A stretch of 19,240 nt of DNA from JAUSIF01 sp036556265 (lineage in GTDB: Bacteria; Pseudomonadota; Alphaproteobacteria; Rhizobiales; Xanthobacteraceae). The stretch covers positions 1 to 19,240 of the forward strand of contig DATBJU010000041.1 of assembly GCA_036556265.1 (NCBI GenBank). Direction: 5' to 3'. The position numbers and the translations under genes are program-made. The notes beneath the pieces are model-generated. The model worked only from the letters and a program-made list of their open reading frames with translations. It had not been told where the DNA came from and ran no database searches. This document shows, piece by piece, positions 1 through 7,763 of the stretch; within the stretch, counting starts at the first letter, position 1, and every line of letters starts with the position of its first letter.

Positions 1-239
1 GCAGTATTACCGCTGGTGCGACCGCGCCGGACAAGGCGCGCGAGACGCCGCCGCCCGGCGTGACCGTCGATCTGAAAGTAGGCGCGGCGATGCCGCAAAA
101 TATCGAGTTGCTCGATCTCCCCTCGGCAATGATCACCGAAATTCCGGCGATCGGTCGCTACAAGTACGCCAAGTTCGGAGAGGAGATCGCGCTGGTCGAT
201 CCGACGTCTCGGCAGATCGTTGAAATTCTTCGTCAGTAG
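1..239 (+). CDS. DUF1236 family protein, C-terminal part
   Basis: The 5' end is cut off by the window; the frame is open from base 3 to the TAG at 237-239, giving 78 residues. After a Pro-rich linker (RETPPPGV) comes a compact domain with alternating hydrophobics, including LKVGAAMPQ, IPAIGRYKYAKFGEEIALVDP and a final IVEILRQ. This matches the C-terminal domain of the gene at 2266-2832 (IPYIENFKY, VVLVD, VVAAVIEK). It is the pattern of DUF1236, a domain of unknown function common in exported proteins of Hyphomicrobiales. The N-terminal signal peptide cannot be seen. It converges on the minus-strand gene ending at 255, only 15 bp away. The family call is from pattern recognition; no biochemical role is known. 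Confidence 0.7.
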   Translation, partial: SITAGATAPDKARETPPPGVTVDLKVGAAMPQNIELLDLPSAMITEIPAIGRYKYAKFGEEIALVDPTSRQIVEILRQ

Positions 240-240
240 C

Positions 241-260
241 CGCTGAGCGTGCGGTCAGCG
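241..260. terminator. weak hairpin between convergent genes
   Basis: A 6-bp perfect inverted repeat (CGCTGA / TCAGCG, 8-nt loop) sits between the two convergent genes and overlaps the stop of the minus-strand gene. There is no U-run on either side, so termination is only a positional guess. Confidence 0.25.
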
Positions 261-641
261 CGGCGGCTGTTCCGTCTTGCCGCTGACGATGCTCGTGACT
301 GCGGCGGGCAAGGCGTCGAGATATGGGCCCATGAAGAATTGCTCGCCCGTGCCGGCGCCATAGTAGCGGTCGTGCGCATCGATCAGCGCGCGCACCGGCT
401 CGCCGCAGTACTTGAATGAATCGACAATGAGGTCCGTGACGTTCGCCTTGCCGAGACGCGGATCGGCGGCGACAGTCCGCGCGACGCAATCGGTGGCAGA
501 TTTCACGAGCGGGCGGATGATCGCGCGCTTCTCTTGCGCAGTCACGTCCGTGGCAAGGCCGTTCGCGTCCGGCGCGGTCGCGCCAGGGTTGGCCGAGACG
601 GAAACAAGCAGCGTGAAGCCCGCCAGCGCTTGGGCAAACAT
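255..641 (-). CDS. small exported hypothetical protein
   Basis: This encodes 128 residues if started at the ATG at 641. The N-terminus (MFAQALAGFTLLVSVSANPG) is hydrophobic and ends in a plausible signal-peptidase region, though it lacks the usual N-terminal Lys/Arg. The mature part is soluble, with two cysteines (ATDCVAR and KYCGEP) and an Arg/Asp-rich helix (LIDAHDRYYG). The frame stays open upstream to a possible start at 773, but that would begin next to the terminator hairpin at 780-805, so the shorter form, preceded by a G-rich stretch, is preferred. No family is recognised. It is the last gene of the minus-strand series that includes the small paralogues at 831-2110, but a terminator separates it from them. 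Confidence 0.55.
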   Translation of the reverse strand: MFAQALAGFTLLVSVSANPGATAPDANGLATDVTAQEKRAIIRPLVKSATDCVARTVAADPRLGKANVTDLIVDSFKYCGEPVRALIDAHDRYYGAGTGEQFFMGPYLDALPAAVTSIVSGKTEQPPR

Positions 642-779
642 CGACCCCGAACCCCCCGATTCGGATTCGAAGTGTAACGGCAGCATGTCGCTCGCGACAA
701 TCGACTTTCGCCGCATCGCGTCAATTTGGTACGGGGAAATCAACGAAGCGAGTTCCGTGCTGGAACCCGTCATAAGAAC

Positions 780-805
780 GCCCCGGGCGAACGAGCGCCC
801 GGGGC
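780..805 (-). terminator. intrinsic terminator after the 831-1094 gene
   Basis: A perfect 10-bp GC-only stem (GCCCCGGGCG / CGCCCGGGGC) with a 6-nt loop begins 25 nt past the stop of the minus-strand gene at 831. On the minus strand it is followed by GTTCTTA, a poor U-run. It probably ends the transcript of the small gene. Confidence 0.65.
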
Positions 806-830
806 TCTTAGCCGGCTACTGCCGATCTTT

Positions 831-1094
831 TTAGTTCCGCGCGCGAACCGGACGCTTGGCAACTGCGCCGCGCGGCTCCCCGTAAACTTCTCCGCGCGCC
901 GCGGTGGGTTCGTAGTACCCGCGCGGAGCCGCATAGGCTCGTGGACCGGCGATGGCGGCACCAAGAACGACACCGCCTACAATCGCTGCCGGAATCCACC
1001 ACCAAACATGCGCCTCGGCTTTGGTCGGAACCGCGAGGGTTCCGGCCGTCGCAATCGCCGCCGCTGCACACATTGCAATCAGTGCTCTCTTCAT
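831..1094 (-). CDS. small exported WWW-motif protein, copy A
   Basis: 87 residues. A classical Sec signal peptide (MKRALIAMCAAAAIATAG, cleavage probably after KAEA) is followed by HVWWWIPAAIVGG and a Gly/Ala-rich hydrophobic stretch (VVLGAAIAG) that could be a membrane hairpin. The tail is Arg/Pro-rich and basic, without cysteines. The start is fixed by a strong Shine-Dalgarno (AAAGGAGGT) just upstream of the ATG. It is clearly paralogous to the gene at 1462-1713 from the signal peptide through AYAAPRG, but copy A lacks that protein's C-terminal Cys-containing motif. A GGAAC-N16-GATT sequence lies upstream (1127-1151). No function is known; envelope location is inferred from the signal sequence. 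Confidence 0.8.
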   Translation of the reverse strand: MKRALIAMCAAAAIATAGTLAVPTKAEAHVWWWIPAAIVGGVVLGAAIAGPRAYAAPRGYYEPTAARGEVYGEPRGAVAKRPVRARN

Positions 1095-1126
1095 TACGCA
1101 CCTCCTTTGCTGCAGTACGGGAGGCC

Positions 1127-1151
1127 AATCCGCGCGATGCGGAATCGTTCC
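1127..1151 (-). promoter_or_regulatory. possible EcfG-like promoter for copy A
   Basis: Read on the minus strand this is GGAAC-N16-GATT, ending about 33 nt before the ATG of the 831-1094 gene. The -35 matches the EcfG/RpoE2 consensus exactly; the -10 matches only the TT of CGTT. The paralogous gene at 1462-1713 has the same elements at the same spacing, which is why it is listed. Confidence 0.35.
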
Positions 1152-1227
1152 GACGGGAACTTTGGAATTCGTGAGGCGGGGAAAGGCACTAAGTGGGCGG
1201 CTTAATGCGGCGGGAGATTGGGTTTCG

Positions 1228-1250
1228 CGGTCATCGGGTCACAATGACCG
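1228..1250. repeat. dyad CGGTCAT-N9-ATGACCG
   Basis: A perfect 7-bp inverted repeat with a 9-bp spacer lies in the gap upstream of copy A, about 135 bp from its ATG. Its size and spacing suit a protein-binding site. No adjacent regulator gene is present, so the role is unknown. Confidence 0.3.
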
Positions 1251-1336
1251 GAGTCCCGACCGCCACCTGTCGATAGAGATCCAAGTGTTGTGCACGCGGA
1301 TGCACCCTCGAGACGCGAAACCGCCGATCTTGCGTC

Positions 1337-1438
1337 AGGGCGGCCGAAGAGGACGGCGCTCCGGGATTTGCCCCGGGGCACAACAGCTCGAATGAAACGT
1401 CTTCACTCGAAGCTGCGCCGTTCCTCTCCGGCCGCCCT
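1337..1438 (-). other. three-stem inverted-repeat element, likely structured RNA
   Basis: The outer arms 1337-1359 and 1415-1438 are inverted repeats of 23/24 nt with one mismatch and one bulge. Enclosed are a 12-bp hairpin (arms about 1384-1396 and 1402-1415, loop about 5 nt) and a 5-bp CCGGG/CCCGG hairpin around 1361-1377. Together they fold as a three-way junction. Both imperfect positions (one in the long stem, one in the 12-bp hairpin) are A-C in a plus-strand transcript but G-U in a minus-strand one, so it probably acts as minus-strand RNA. It starts 23 nt past the stop of the 1462-1713 gene, in its 3' untranslated region. No U-run follows, so it is not a standard intrinsic terminator. 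The rest of the 1095-1461 gap holds only the possible promoter and the dyad listed separately. Confidence 0.6.
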
Positions 1439-1461
1439 CTAGATTTGCCCGCGTCAAGTAC

Positions 1462-1713
1462 TCAGTAGCAGACTTCGACGCGGCGCCATCCACCCGGGAC
1501 ACGCTCGCGCATGATCCGGCAGTCGCTCCCGATATACTGACCGCGCGGAGCGGCATAGGCATACGGAGCGCCGACGGCTGCGCCGAGCGCCACGCCCCCG
1601 ACGAGCGCCGCCGGGATCCACCACCACGCGTGCGCCTCGGCCTTCTGCGGAACCGCGATGGTTCCCGCGGCGAGAGCAGCTGCAGCGGCCATGGCAACTA
1701 ACGTCCTCTTCAT
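1462..1713 (-). CDS. small exported WWW-motif protein, copy B
   Basis: 83 residues starting at the ATG at 1711-1713, which has GGAGG six bases upstream. The frame is open further upstream, but that sequence is Arg-rich and unlike a protein N-terminus. The signal peptide is MKRTLVAMAAAAALAAG with a probable cut after KAEA. It is followed by HAWWWIPAALVGG, a small-residue hydrophobic segment (VALGAAVG) and AYAAPRGQY, nearly identical to copy A. The C-terminus has two cysteines, DCRIMRERVPGGWRRVEVCY, matching the last residues of copy C in layout (C, basic stretch, V-R/P-G, VCY-end). That C-terminal pattern is common in small exported Hyphomicrobiales proteins. No function is known. The structured element at 1337-1438 lies just downstream. 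Confidence 0.8.
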   Translation of the reverse strand: MKRTLVAMAAAAALAAGTIAVPQKAEAHAWWWIPAALVGGVALGAAVGAPYAYAAPRGQYIGSDCRIMRERVPGGWRRVEVCY

Positions 1714-1749
1714 CACGAACCTCCGTTGTTTTTCGGGGGACGTTTCGGC

Positions 1750-1774
1750 AATCCCCCCGTCGGAAATTCGTTCC
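1750..1774 (-). promoter_or_regulatory. possible EcfG-like promoter for copy B
   Basis: On the minus strand this reads GGAAC-N16-GATT, about 37 nt before the ATG at 1713. It has the same two elements and the same spacing as the site upstream of copy A. The -10 deviates from the CGTT consensus, so confidence is limited. Confidence 0.35.
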
Positions 1775-1820
1775 CGATCAACACGCGGCATTCGTGCGGC
1801 ACGGAGGCGCAGAAAATGCG

Positions 1821-1849
1821 GAAAGCCGCCGCGAGTTGCGGCGGCTTTC
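1821..1849 (-). terminator. intrinsic terminator after the 1880-2110 gene
   Basis: A perfect 12-bp stem (GAAAGCCGCCGC / GCGGCGGCTTTC) with a 5-nt loop lies 30 nt past the minus-strand stop at 1880 and is followed on that strand by CGCATTTTC. This is a good Rho-independent terminator and insulates copy B from copy C. Confidence 0.8.
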
Positions 1850-1879
1850 AATTCGATTGCGAAGTGTTCGTGCTCAGTA

Positions 1880-2110
1880 TCAGTAACAGACGCGGACGGT
1901 CCGGTACTTGCCGCGAACTTTCCGCTTTTCGTACCAGCACGAGGGGCCAAAAAACGGGAAGGGCCCGTGTGCCGCGCCGACCCATGTTCCGACCACGAAG
2001 GTCGGCAACAACCACCAGCCCGAGATGTCCGCTTTCGCGGGCTGCGGCGCTGCAATCGTGGCAGCCACCAGTGCCGATCCGGCAACGAATGCAATCCATA
2101 TTTTCTTCAT
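1880..2110 (-). CDS. small exported protein, copy C (divergent paralogue)
   Basis: 76 residues. The ATG at 2108-2110 has GGGGAGGTG just upstream. The signal peptide is MKKIWIAFVAGSALVAATIAAPQ with a probable cut after KADI or earlier. The mature protein has SGWWLLPTFVVGTWVG, a degenerate version of the WWWIPAA-VGG-LGAA segment of copies A and B, then FPFFGPSCWYEKRKV and an ending RGKYRTVRVCY that matches the C-terminal cysteine motif of copy B. It is divergent from the DUF1236 gene at 2266 across 155 bp and is followed by its own terminator. The role is unknown; periplasmic or membrane location is inferred. Confidence 0.78.
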   Translation of the reverse strand: MKKIWIAFVAGSALVAATIAAPQPAKADISGWWLLPTFVVGTWVGAAHGPFPFFGPSCWYEKRKVRGKYRTVRVCY

Positions 2111-2197
2111 CGAAGCACCTCCCCTGCTCGAACGTCTTCCGCCTCGCTCTCCACGCGCCTGAAGCGCACCGCGTGAATCCGGCAGGAATGGGGCGGG

Positions 2198-2222
2198 GGA
2201 ACACGCCGCCGGTCCGCACGTT
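2198..2222 (+). promoter_or_regulatory. EcfG-type general stress promoter
   Basis: GGAAC (2198-2202), exactly 16 bp, then CGTT (2219-2222): a full match to the consensus recognised by EcfG/RpoE2 sigma factors of alphaproteobacteria. It is oriented toward the DUF1236 gene and lies 43 bp before its ATG, which would give a leader of roughly 35-40 nt. DUF1236-type exported proteins are plausible members of that regulon, but this assignment is by motif only. Confidence 0.7.
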
Positions 2223-2226
2223 TGCC

Positions 2227-2254
2227 GAATGATCAATTACGAATGATCAATTAC
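2227..2254 (+). repeat. perfect tandem 14-bp repeat in the leader
   Basis: GAATGATCAATTAC occurs twice head to tail with no gap, immediately before AGGAGG (2255-2260). Each unit contains the palindrome TGATCA, so the two copies could pair in the RNA or form paired protein sites. It is strikingly AT-rich against its surroundings. Confidence 0.9.
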
Positions 2255-2265
2255 AGGAGGAACTC

Positions 2266-2832
2266 ATGCGCGAATTGGTTGGTGGCAGCGCACTCGCACT
2301 GTTGGTCGCGCTGGGCGCAGGAAGCGGCGGGGCGCTGGCGCAAGGCACCGACAAGGCACAACAAGAAGCACAGAAACAGGGCGGCCCGGAGACGCGCCCC
2401 GCGCAGGGCGCGCCCGACGCGCCGCCGCAGCATCAGGTAATTGGTCCGCCCAGCGCCGGGCCCGTCGCAGCAACGGGCGACGGACTCGCTCTCCCTGGCG
2501 CATCGCCGCAGACAGCGCCGGCGAAGTTTTCAACCGAAAACGCGTCGAAGGACGATCACTGGTGGCTCGATCGTGGTCAGGATCTGACCGCGGAGCAGAA
2601 GCGAGCGATCTACGCGCAACTCGCCCGCAATGGCGCCCAGTCCGGTCCTGGGATGCAGATCTTCGCTGAACCGAGCGCGGAGATCCCGCTCGGCACGAAG
2701 TTGTACGAGATACCAAAGGACCTGGCAGGGCAGATTCCGTATATCGAGAATTTCAAGTATGTGGTCGACCAGAACCGGGTTGTCCTGGTTGATACGGTAA
2801 ACGGGGTCGTCGCGGCGGTGATCGAGAAGTAA
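2266..2832 (+). CDS. exported DUF1236 family protein
   Basis: 188 residues. The ATG follows AGGAGG with 5-bp spacing. Residues 1-25 are a signal peptide (MRELVGGSALALLVALGAGS, cut near ALA-Q). Residues 26-95 are a low-complexity linker rich in Gln, Pro, Ala and Gly. Around 105-120 is LTAEQKRAIYAQL, a helix usual in front of DUF1236. Residues about 125-188 form the DUF1236 domain (IPLGTKLYEIP, IPYIENFKYVVDQNRVVLVD, GVVAAVIEK). It is homologous to the truncated protein ending at 239. The gene is probably monocistronic: it has an EcfG-type promoter and a tandem repeat in its leader, and it converges on the ZIP gene with only 4 bp between stops. Function of the domain is unknown; stress-induced envelope protein is an inference from the promoter. 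Confidence 0.85.
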   Translation: MRELVGGSALALLVALGAGSGGALAQGTDKAQQEAQKQGGPETRPAQGAPDAPPQHQVIGPPSAGPVAATGDGLALPGASPQTAPAKFSTENASKDDHWWLDRGQDLTAEQKRAIYAQLARNGAQSGPGMQIFAEPSAEIPLGTKLYEIPKDLAGQIPYIENFKYVVDQNRVVLVDTVNGVVAAVIEK

Positions 2833-2836
2833 GCGT

Positions 2837-3586
2837 TCATCCGAGTCCCTTGCTCAGCGCGAACGCTGCGAGGAAGCCGATCACCGTGATGATGCCGGAA
2901 TACTCGTGGGTCACCTCGAAGGCCTCCGGAATCATGGTATCGACGATCAGCGCAAGGATCGCGCCCGCGGCCACGGAAAGTACGATGGCAATTGCCATGG
3001 GGTCGGAGTGCGAGAGCGTGAGATTGCCGAGCATCGCGGCCAGGCCGCAGGCAAGCGCGATGCCACCCCAGACGCAGAAGATGTAGACGTTGCTGCGACC
3101 GGCCTTGCGCATGCCGGTGGCGCTCGCGAGCCCCTCCGGCAGATTGGACAGGAAGATTGCCGCAACTGCGACGAAAGCCATCTGCTTTTCCGCGAGCAGA
3201 CTGACGCCGATCGCAATCGATTCCGGAATGCCGTCGAGCAGCGCGCCGACGGCGATCGCGAGCGCGCCGCCTTCGTGCGCTTTCATCTGGTGATGACCGG
3301 AGCGCGAGCGGCCGTGCCCCCCTGCGTAGTTGATCCAGACGTTTGCCACCGTGAACATGAGTGCGCCGGCGAGAAATCCCAGGGCGGTCGGCAGCAGGCC
3401 GCCGCGTTCGAGTGCCTCGTCCATCAGTTCGAACGACAGGGCGGAGATCAGTACACCCGCGCCGAAGGCCGTGATCGAAGCGAGGAGGCGAGGGGAGATA
3501 TAGGGGAAATAGGCGAGCGCCGCGCCGATGACGAGCGCCGACCCGGACAGCAGTCCCCACAGCAAAGCCTGAATGGAAAGCGGCAC
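2837..3586 (-). CDS. ZIP family divalent metal transporter
   Basis: 249 residues from a GTG start preceded by a G-rich stretch. The protein is an inner-membrane carrier with about eight hydrophobic segments. The signature helices are present: TM4 reads LDGIPESIAIGVSLL, with the metal-binding His/Asp position occupied by Asp, and TM5 reads LSNLPEGLASATG; both contain the paired Pro-Glu of ZIP proteins. A short His-containing loop (GGHGRSRSGHHQMKAHEGG) precedes TM4 and could bind Zn(II). The family imports or redistributes zinc, iron or other divalent ions; the metal is not specified by sequence. It lies 43 bp downstream of the VOC gene on the same strand and may be cotranscribed with it. Confidence 0.85.
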   Translation of the reverse strand: MPLSIQALLWGLLSGSALVIGAALAYFPYISPRLLASITAFGAGVLISALSFELMDEALERGGLLPTALGFLAGALMFTVANVWINYAGGHGRSRSGHHQMKAHEGGALAIAVGALLDGIPESIAIGVSLLAEKQMAFVAVAAIFLSNLPEGLASATGMRKAGRSNVYIFCVWGGIALACGLAAMLGNLTLSHSDPMAIAIVLSVAAGAILALIVDTMIPEAFEVTHEYSGIITVIGFLAAFALSKGLG

Positions 3587-3629
3587 GTCGCCCCCGCGGC
3601 ACGGCGCCAGTGTAGCCGATTCCCGGCGC

Positions 3630-4088
3630 CTATTTCCTGCGCGCCCTCTTGCGCGGCTTGGCCTTGCGGGACTTGGCCTTGGCGGGTTTCGCGGCCGGGC
3701 CGTACTTCATGCCTTCCAGCTTCATGCCATCGGGGTCGAGAAAATAGACGGCGTAATACTTCGGGTAATGCTCGGCCGCGCGATCGACAATCTCGATGCC
3801 GTTCTTTTCGAGGAACGCCTGCAACGCGTCCACGTCGCGCCGGCCTTCCAGCTCGAAAGCGTAGTGATGCAGGCCGACCTCCCCCTTACGGTGCCTGTGA
3901 AGTCGGCCTTCGGCGTCAGCCTGGGAGATCCAGAGCCGCGTGCGGCGGTTGGTCCAGCCCATCATCTCGGGATACTCGTCAAGAACCTTGAAGCCGAGAA
4001 AGCCGAGGAGCTTGCCGTAGAAGTCCCTCGAGCGCGCGAAATCGCCGACGCTCAGGGCAATGTGATCGACGCCGACGACACGGGGCAT
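3630..4088 (-). CDS. VOC family protein with Lys/Arg-rich tail
   Basis: 152 residues from the ATG at 4086-4088, chosen because the family starts at VDHIALSV and because CCGGAG lies just upstream. Residues 5-128 form one vicinal-oxygen-chelate domain (glyoxalase/bleomycin-resistance/dioxygenase superfamily). Likely metal ligands are His9 (VDHIAL), His74 or 75 (VGLHHYAFEL) and Glu125 (PDGMKLEGM), on the usual strands; the FLDPDGMKLE signature is clear. The substrate cannot be named. Residues 130-152 are an unusual tail composed almost only of Lys, Arg, Ala and Pro (KAKSRKAKPRKRARRK), which is not part of the VOC fold and resembles nucleic-acid-binding histone-like tails. The ZIP gene follows 43 bp downstream. 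Confidence 0.82.
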   Translation of the reverse strand: MPRVVGVDHIALSVGDFARSRDFYGKLLGFLGFKVLDEYPEMMGWTNRRTRLWISQADAEGRLHRHRKGEVGLHHYAFELEGRRDVDALQAFLEKNGIEIVDRAAEHYPKYYAVYFLDPDGMKLEGMKYGPAAKPAKAKSRKAKPRKRARRK

Positions 4089-4161
4089 GACGGCTCCGGT
4101 CCGCACAGGATTGTGGCGGGGCCGGCCCCGTGCCGGCCCGGCACAACTATACCAGAACGCC

Positions 4162-4545
4162 CTATTCCTGCGTGATCGCGGGCGCCGTGGACTGCATGCT
4201 CGCGCGCCACTGCGCAAGCTGATCGGAGATTATTTCCACCTGCGAGCGCGCGCTTTGGTTCGCCTGCGTGTACCCGGCGATCTCCTGCGAGATGCGGGTA
4301 CCCTCGCTGCGAAGAAACTCACGCATGTCCTTCAACTGATCGATGAGATTGTCGATTTCCAGGGTCGAAGTCCCGGCAACACGATGGATCAGCGAATTGA
4401 GATTGCTCGCGTCGCCGACGCCCTTGGCCGAAGGTGTGCGAAGAAACGTCACGTCGCGGTTGCGAATGAGGTCGCGGATTTCTCCTTCGAATTCCGAGGC
4501 CACTTGCGCGGCTTCGGCGAGACTCTCGGATCGATCGGCGGTCAT
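4162..4545 (-). CDS. hypothetical helical protein
   Basis: 127 residues with no signal peptide, membrane segment or cysteine. It is predicted almost entirely helical from composition: Ser/Glu/Gln-rich with hydrophobic spacing such as LEIDNLIDQLKDMREFLRSEG and VEIISDQLAQWRASM, suggesting a short coiled coil or helical bundle. The start has GGAGG eight bases upstream. Codon use fits a real gene. The family is not recognised. It stands 73 bp upstream of the VOC gene on the same strand, with a GC-rich palindromic stretch (about 4115-4142) in between that may separate the transcripts. Confidence 0.65.
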   Translation of the reverse strand: MTADRSESLAEAAQVASEFEGEIRDLIRNRDVTFLRTPSAKGVGDASNLNSLIHRVAGTSTLEIDNLIDQLKDMREFLRSEGTRISQEIAGYTQANQSARSQVEIISDQLAQWRASMQSTAPAITQE

Positions 4546-4721
4546 AGGTGTCGCCTCCTAAACGAGTGATTCTCTTGACACATCGATAGCGGCACGCGGG
4601 TTGGGCGACTTGGGGGCCAAACCCGGGGCAAAATCGGGGCGATTCTTGGCGGAGCTGCGTCGCTCAGCAACAGGACGGCGCTCGATACATTGGGCGCTCT
4701 GCTGAAAGCGTGGCGAAAATG

Positions 4722-4741
4722 CGCGGGCTGCGCGGCCCGCG
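4722..4741 (-). terminator. intrinsic terminator after the 4777-5070 gene
   Basis: A 7-bp GC stem (CGCGGGC / GCCCGCG) with a 6-nt loop lies 35 nt past the minus-strand stop at 4777 and is followed on that strand by CATTTTC. The rest of the 4546-4776 gap shows no gene. Confidence 0.6.
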
Positions 4742-4776
4742 TAATCCTTCTTATTCACACGGCCGCTGCGGTTGAT

Positions 4777-5070
4777 TCACTCGGTGACGCGGCCCGTGCG
4801 TTCGGACACGCACTTCTGGGTGAGCGCGGTCTTGGTGTCGAGATCGTAGGGGCCTCGTTCGTGCTGCATCCAGCACTGAGCGCGGATCTCGACGGGCGAG
4901 GGCGGGGGACGCAATTCGTTGAGCGCGACCGGATACTGGATACGCGCGGCGAACGCCGAGCGTTCGGATGCAGAGCCGGTGATGTCACCGTTGCTGACGC
5001 ACGCACTGTTCAGCGCTGCCGCCGTGAAGATGATGATCACGCGCAGCGACATACTTCCGAGTTGTTGCAT
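4777..5070 (-). CDS. small exported hypothetical protein
   Basis: 97 residues from the ATG at 5070, or 91 from the ATG at 5052, which has GGAAG close upstream; an open frame also extends to 5124. A hydrophobic N-terminus (LRVIIIFTAAALNSAC) ends at a cysteine. NSAC is an imperfect lipobox, so this may be a lipoprotein or an ordinary Sec substrate. The mature part carries two further cysteines (AQCWMQHERGPYDL and TQKCVSERTG) that could form a disulphide. No family is recognised. It is followed by an intrinsic terminator and lies 142 bp downstream of uvrB on the same strand. Confidence 0.55.
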   Translation of the reverse strand: MQQLGSMSLRVIIIFTAAALNSACVSNGDITGSASERSAFAARIQYPVALNELRPPPSPVEIRAQCWMQHERGPYDLDTKTALTQKCVSERTGRVTE

Positions 5071-5212
5071 GCAGGTGGCCCCCGGACGAATCAACGCGTG
5101 AAACAACAGAATCAATTGCGGCACGATCCCGACGCATGTGGTCTTTTCTGCGGCGGGTTGGACCCGTCCGCAGTGCTTTCGGCGATCGGGTAGGGAGGTG
5201 TGCCGGAATTAG

Positions 5213-7660
<2,448 letters not shown>

Positions 7661-7763
7661 TCGCCGCAATATGGGGCGAGGCGCGAAGCGAGGGAAGGGC
7701 CGGACACGCGTCTGTGGCCACGTGTGGACGTGCTAAATTGGTCGTGCAGCAAGGCAAGCCGCA

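Noticed and set aside
642..773. N-terminal extension of the 255-641 gene
   Set aside because: It would place the start beside the terminator of the preceding gene and put 44 unrelated residues before a hydrophobic signal-like segment.
7661..7763. LexA-type SOS box for uvrB
   Set aside because: No GAAC-N7-GAAC or GTTC direct repeat was found between uvrB and the cyclase gene.
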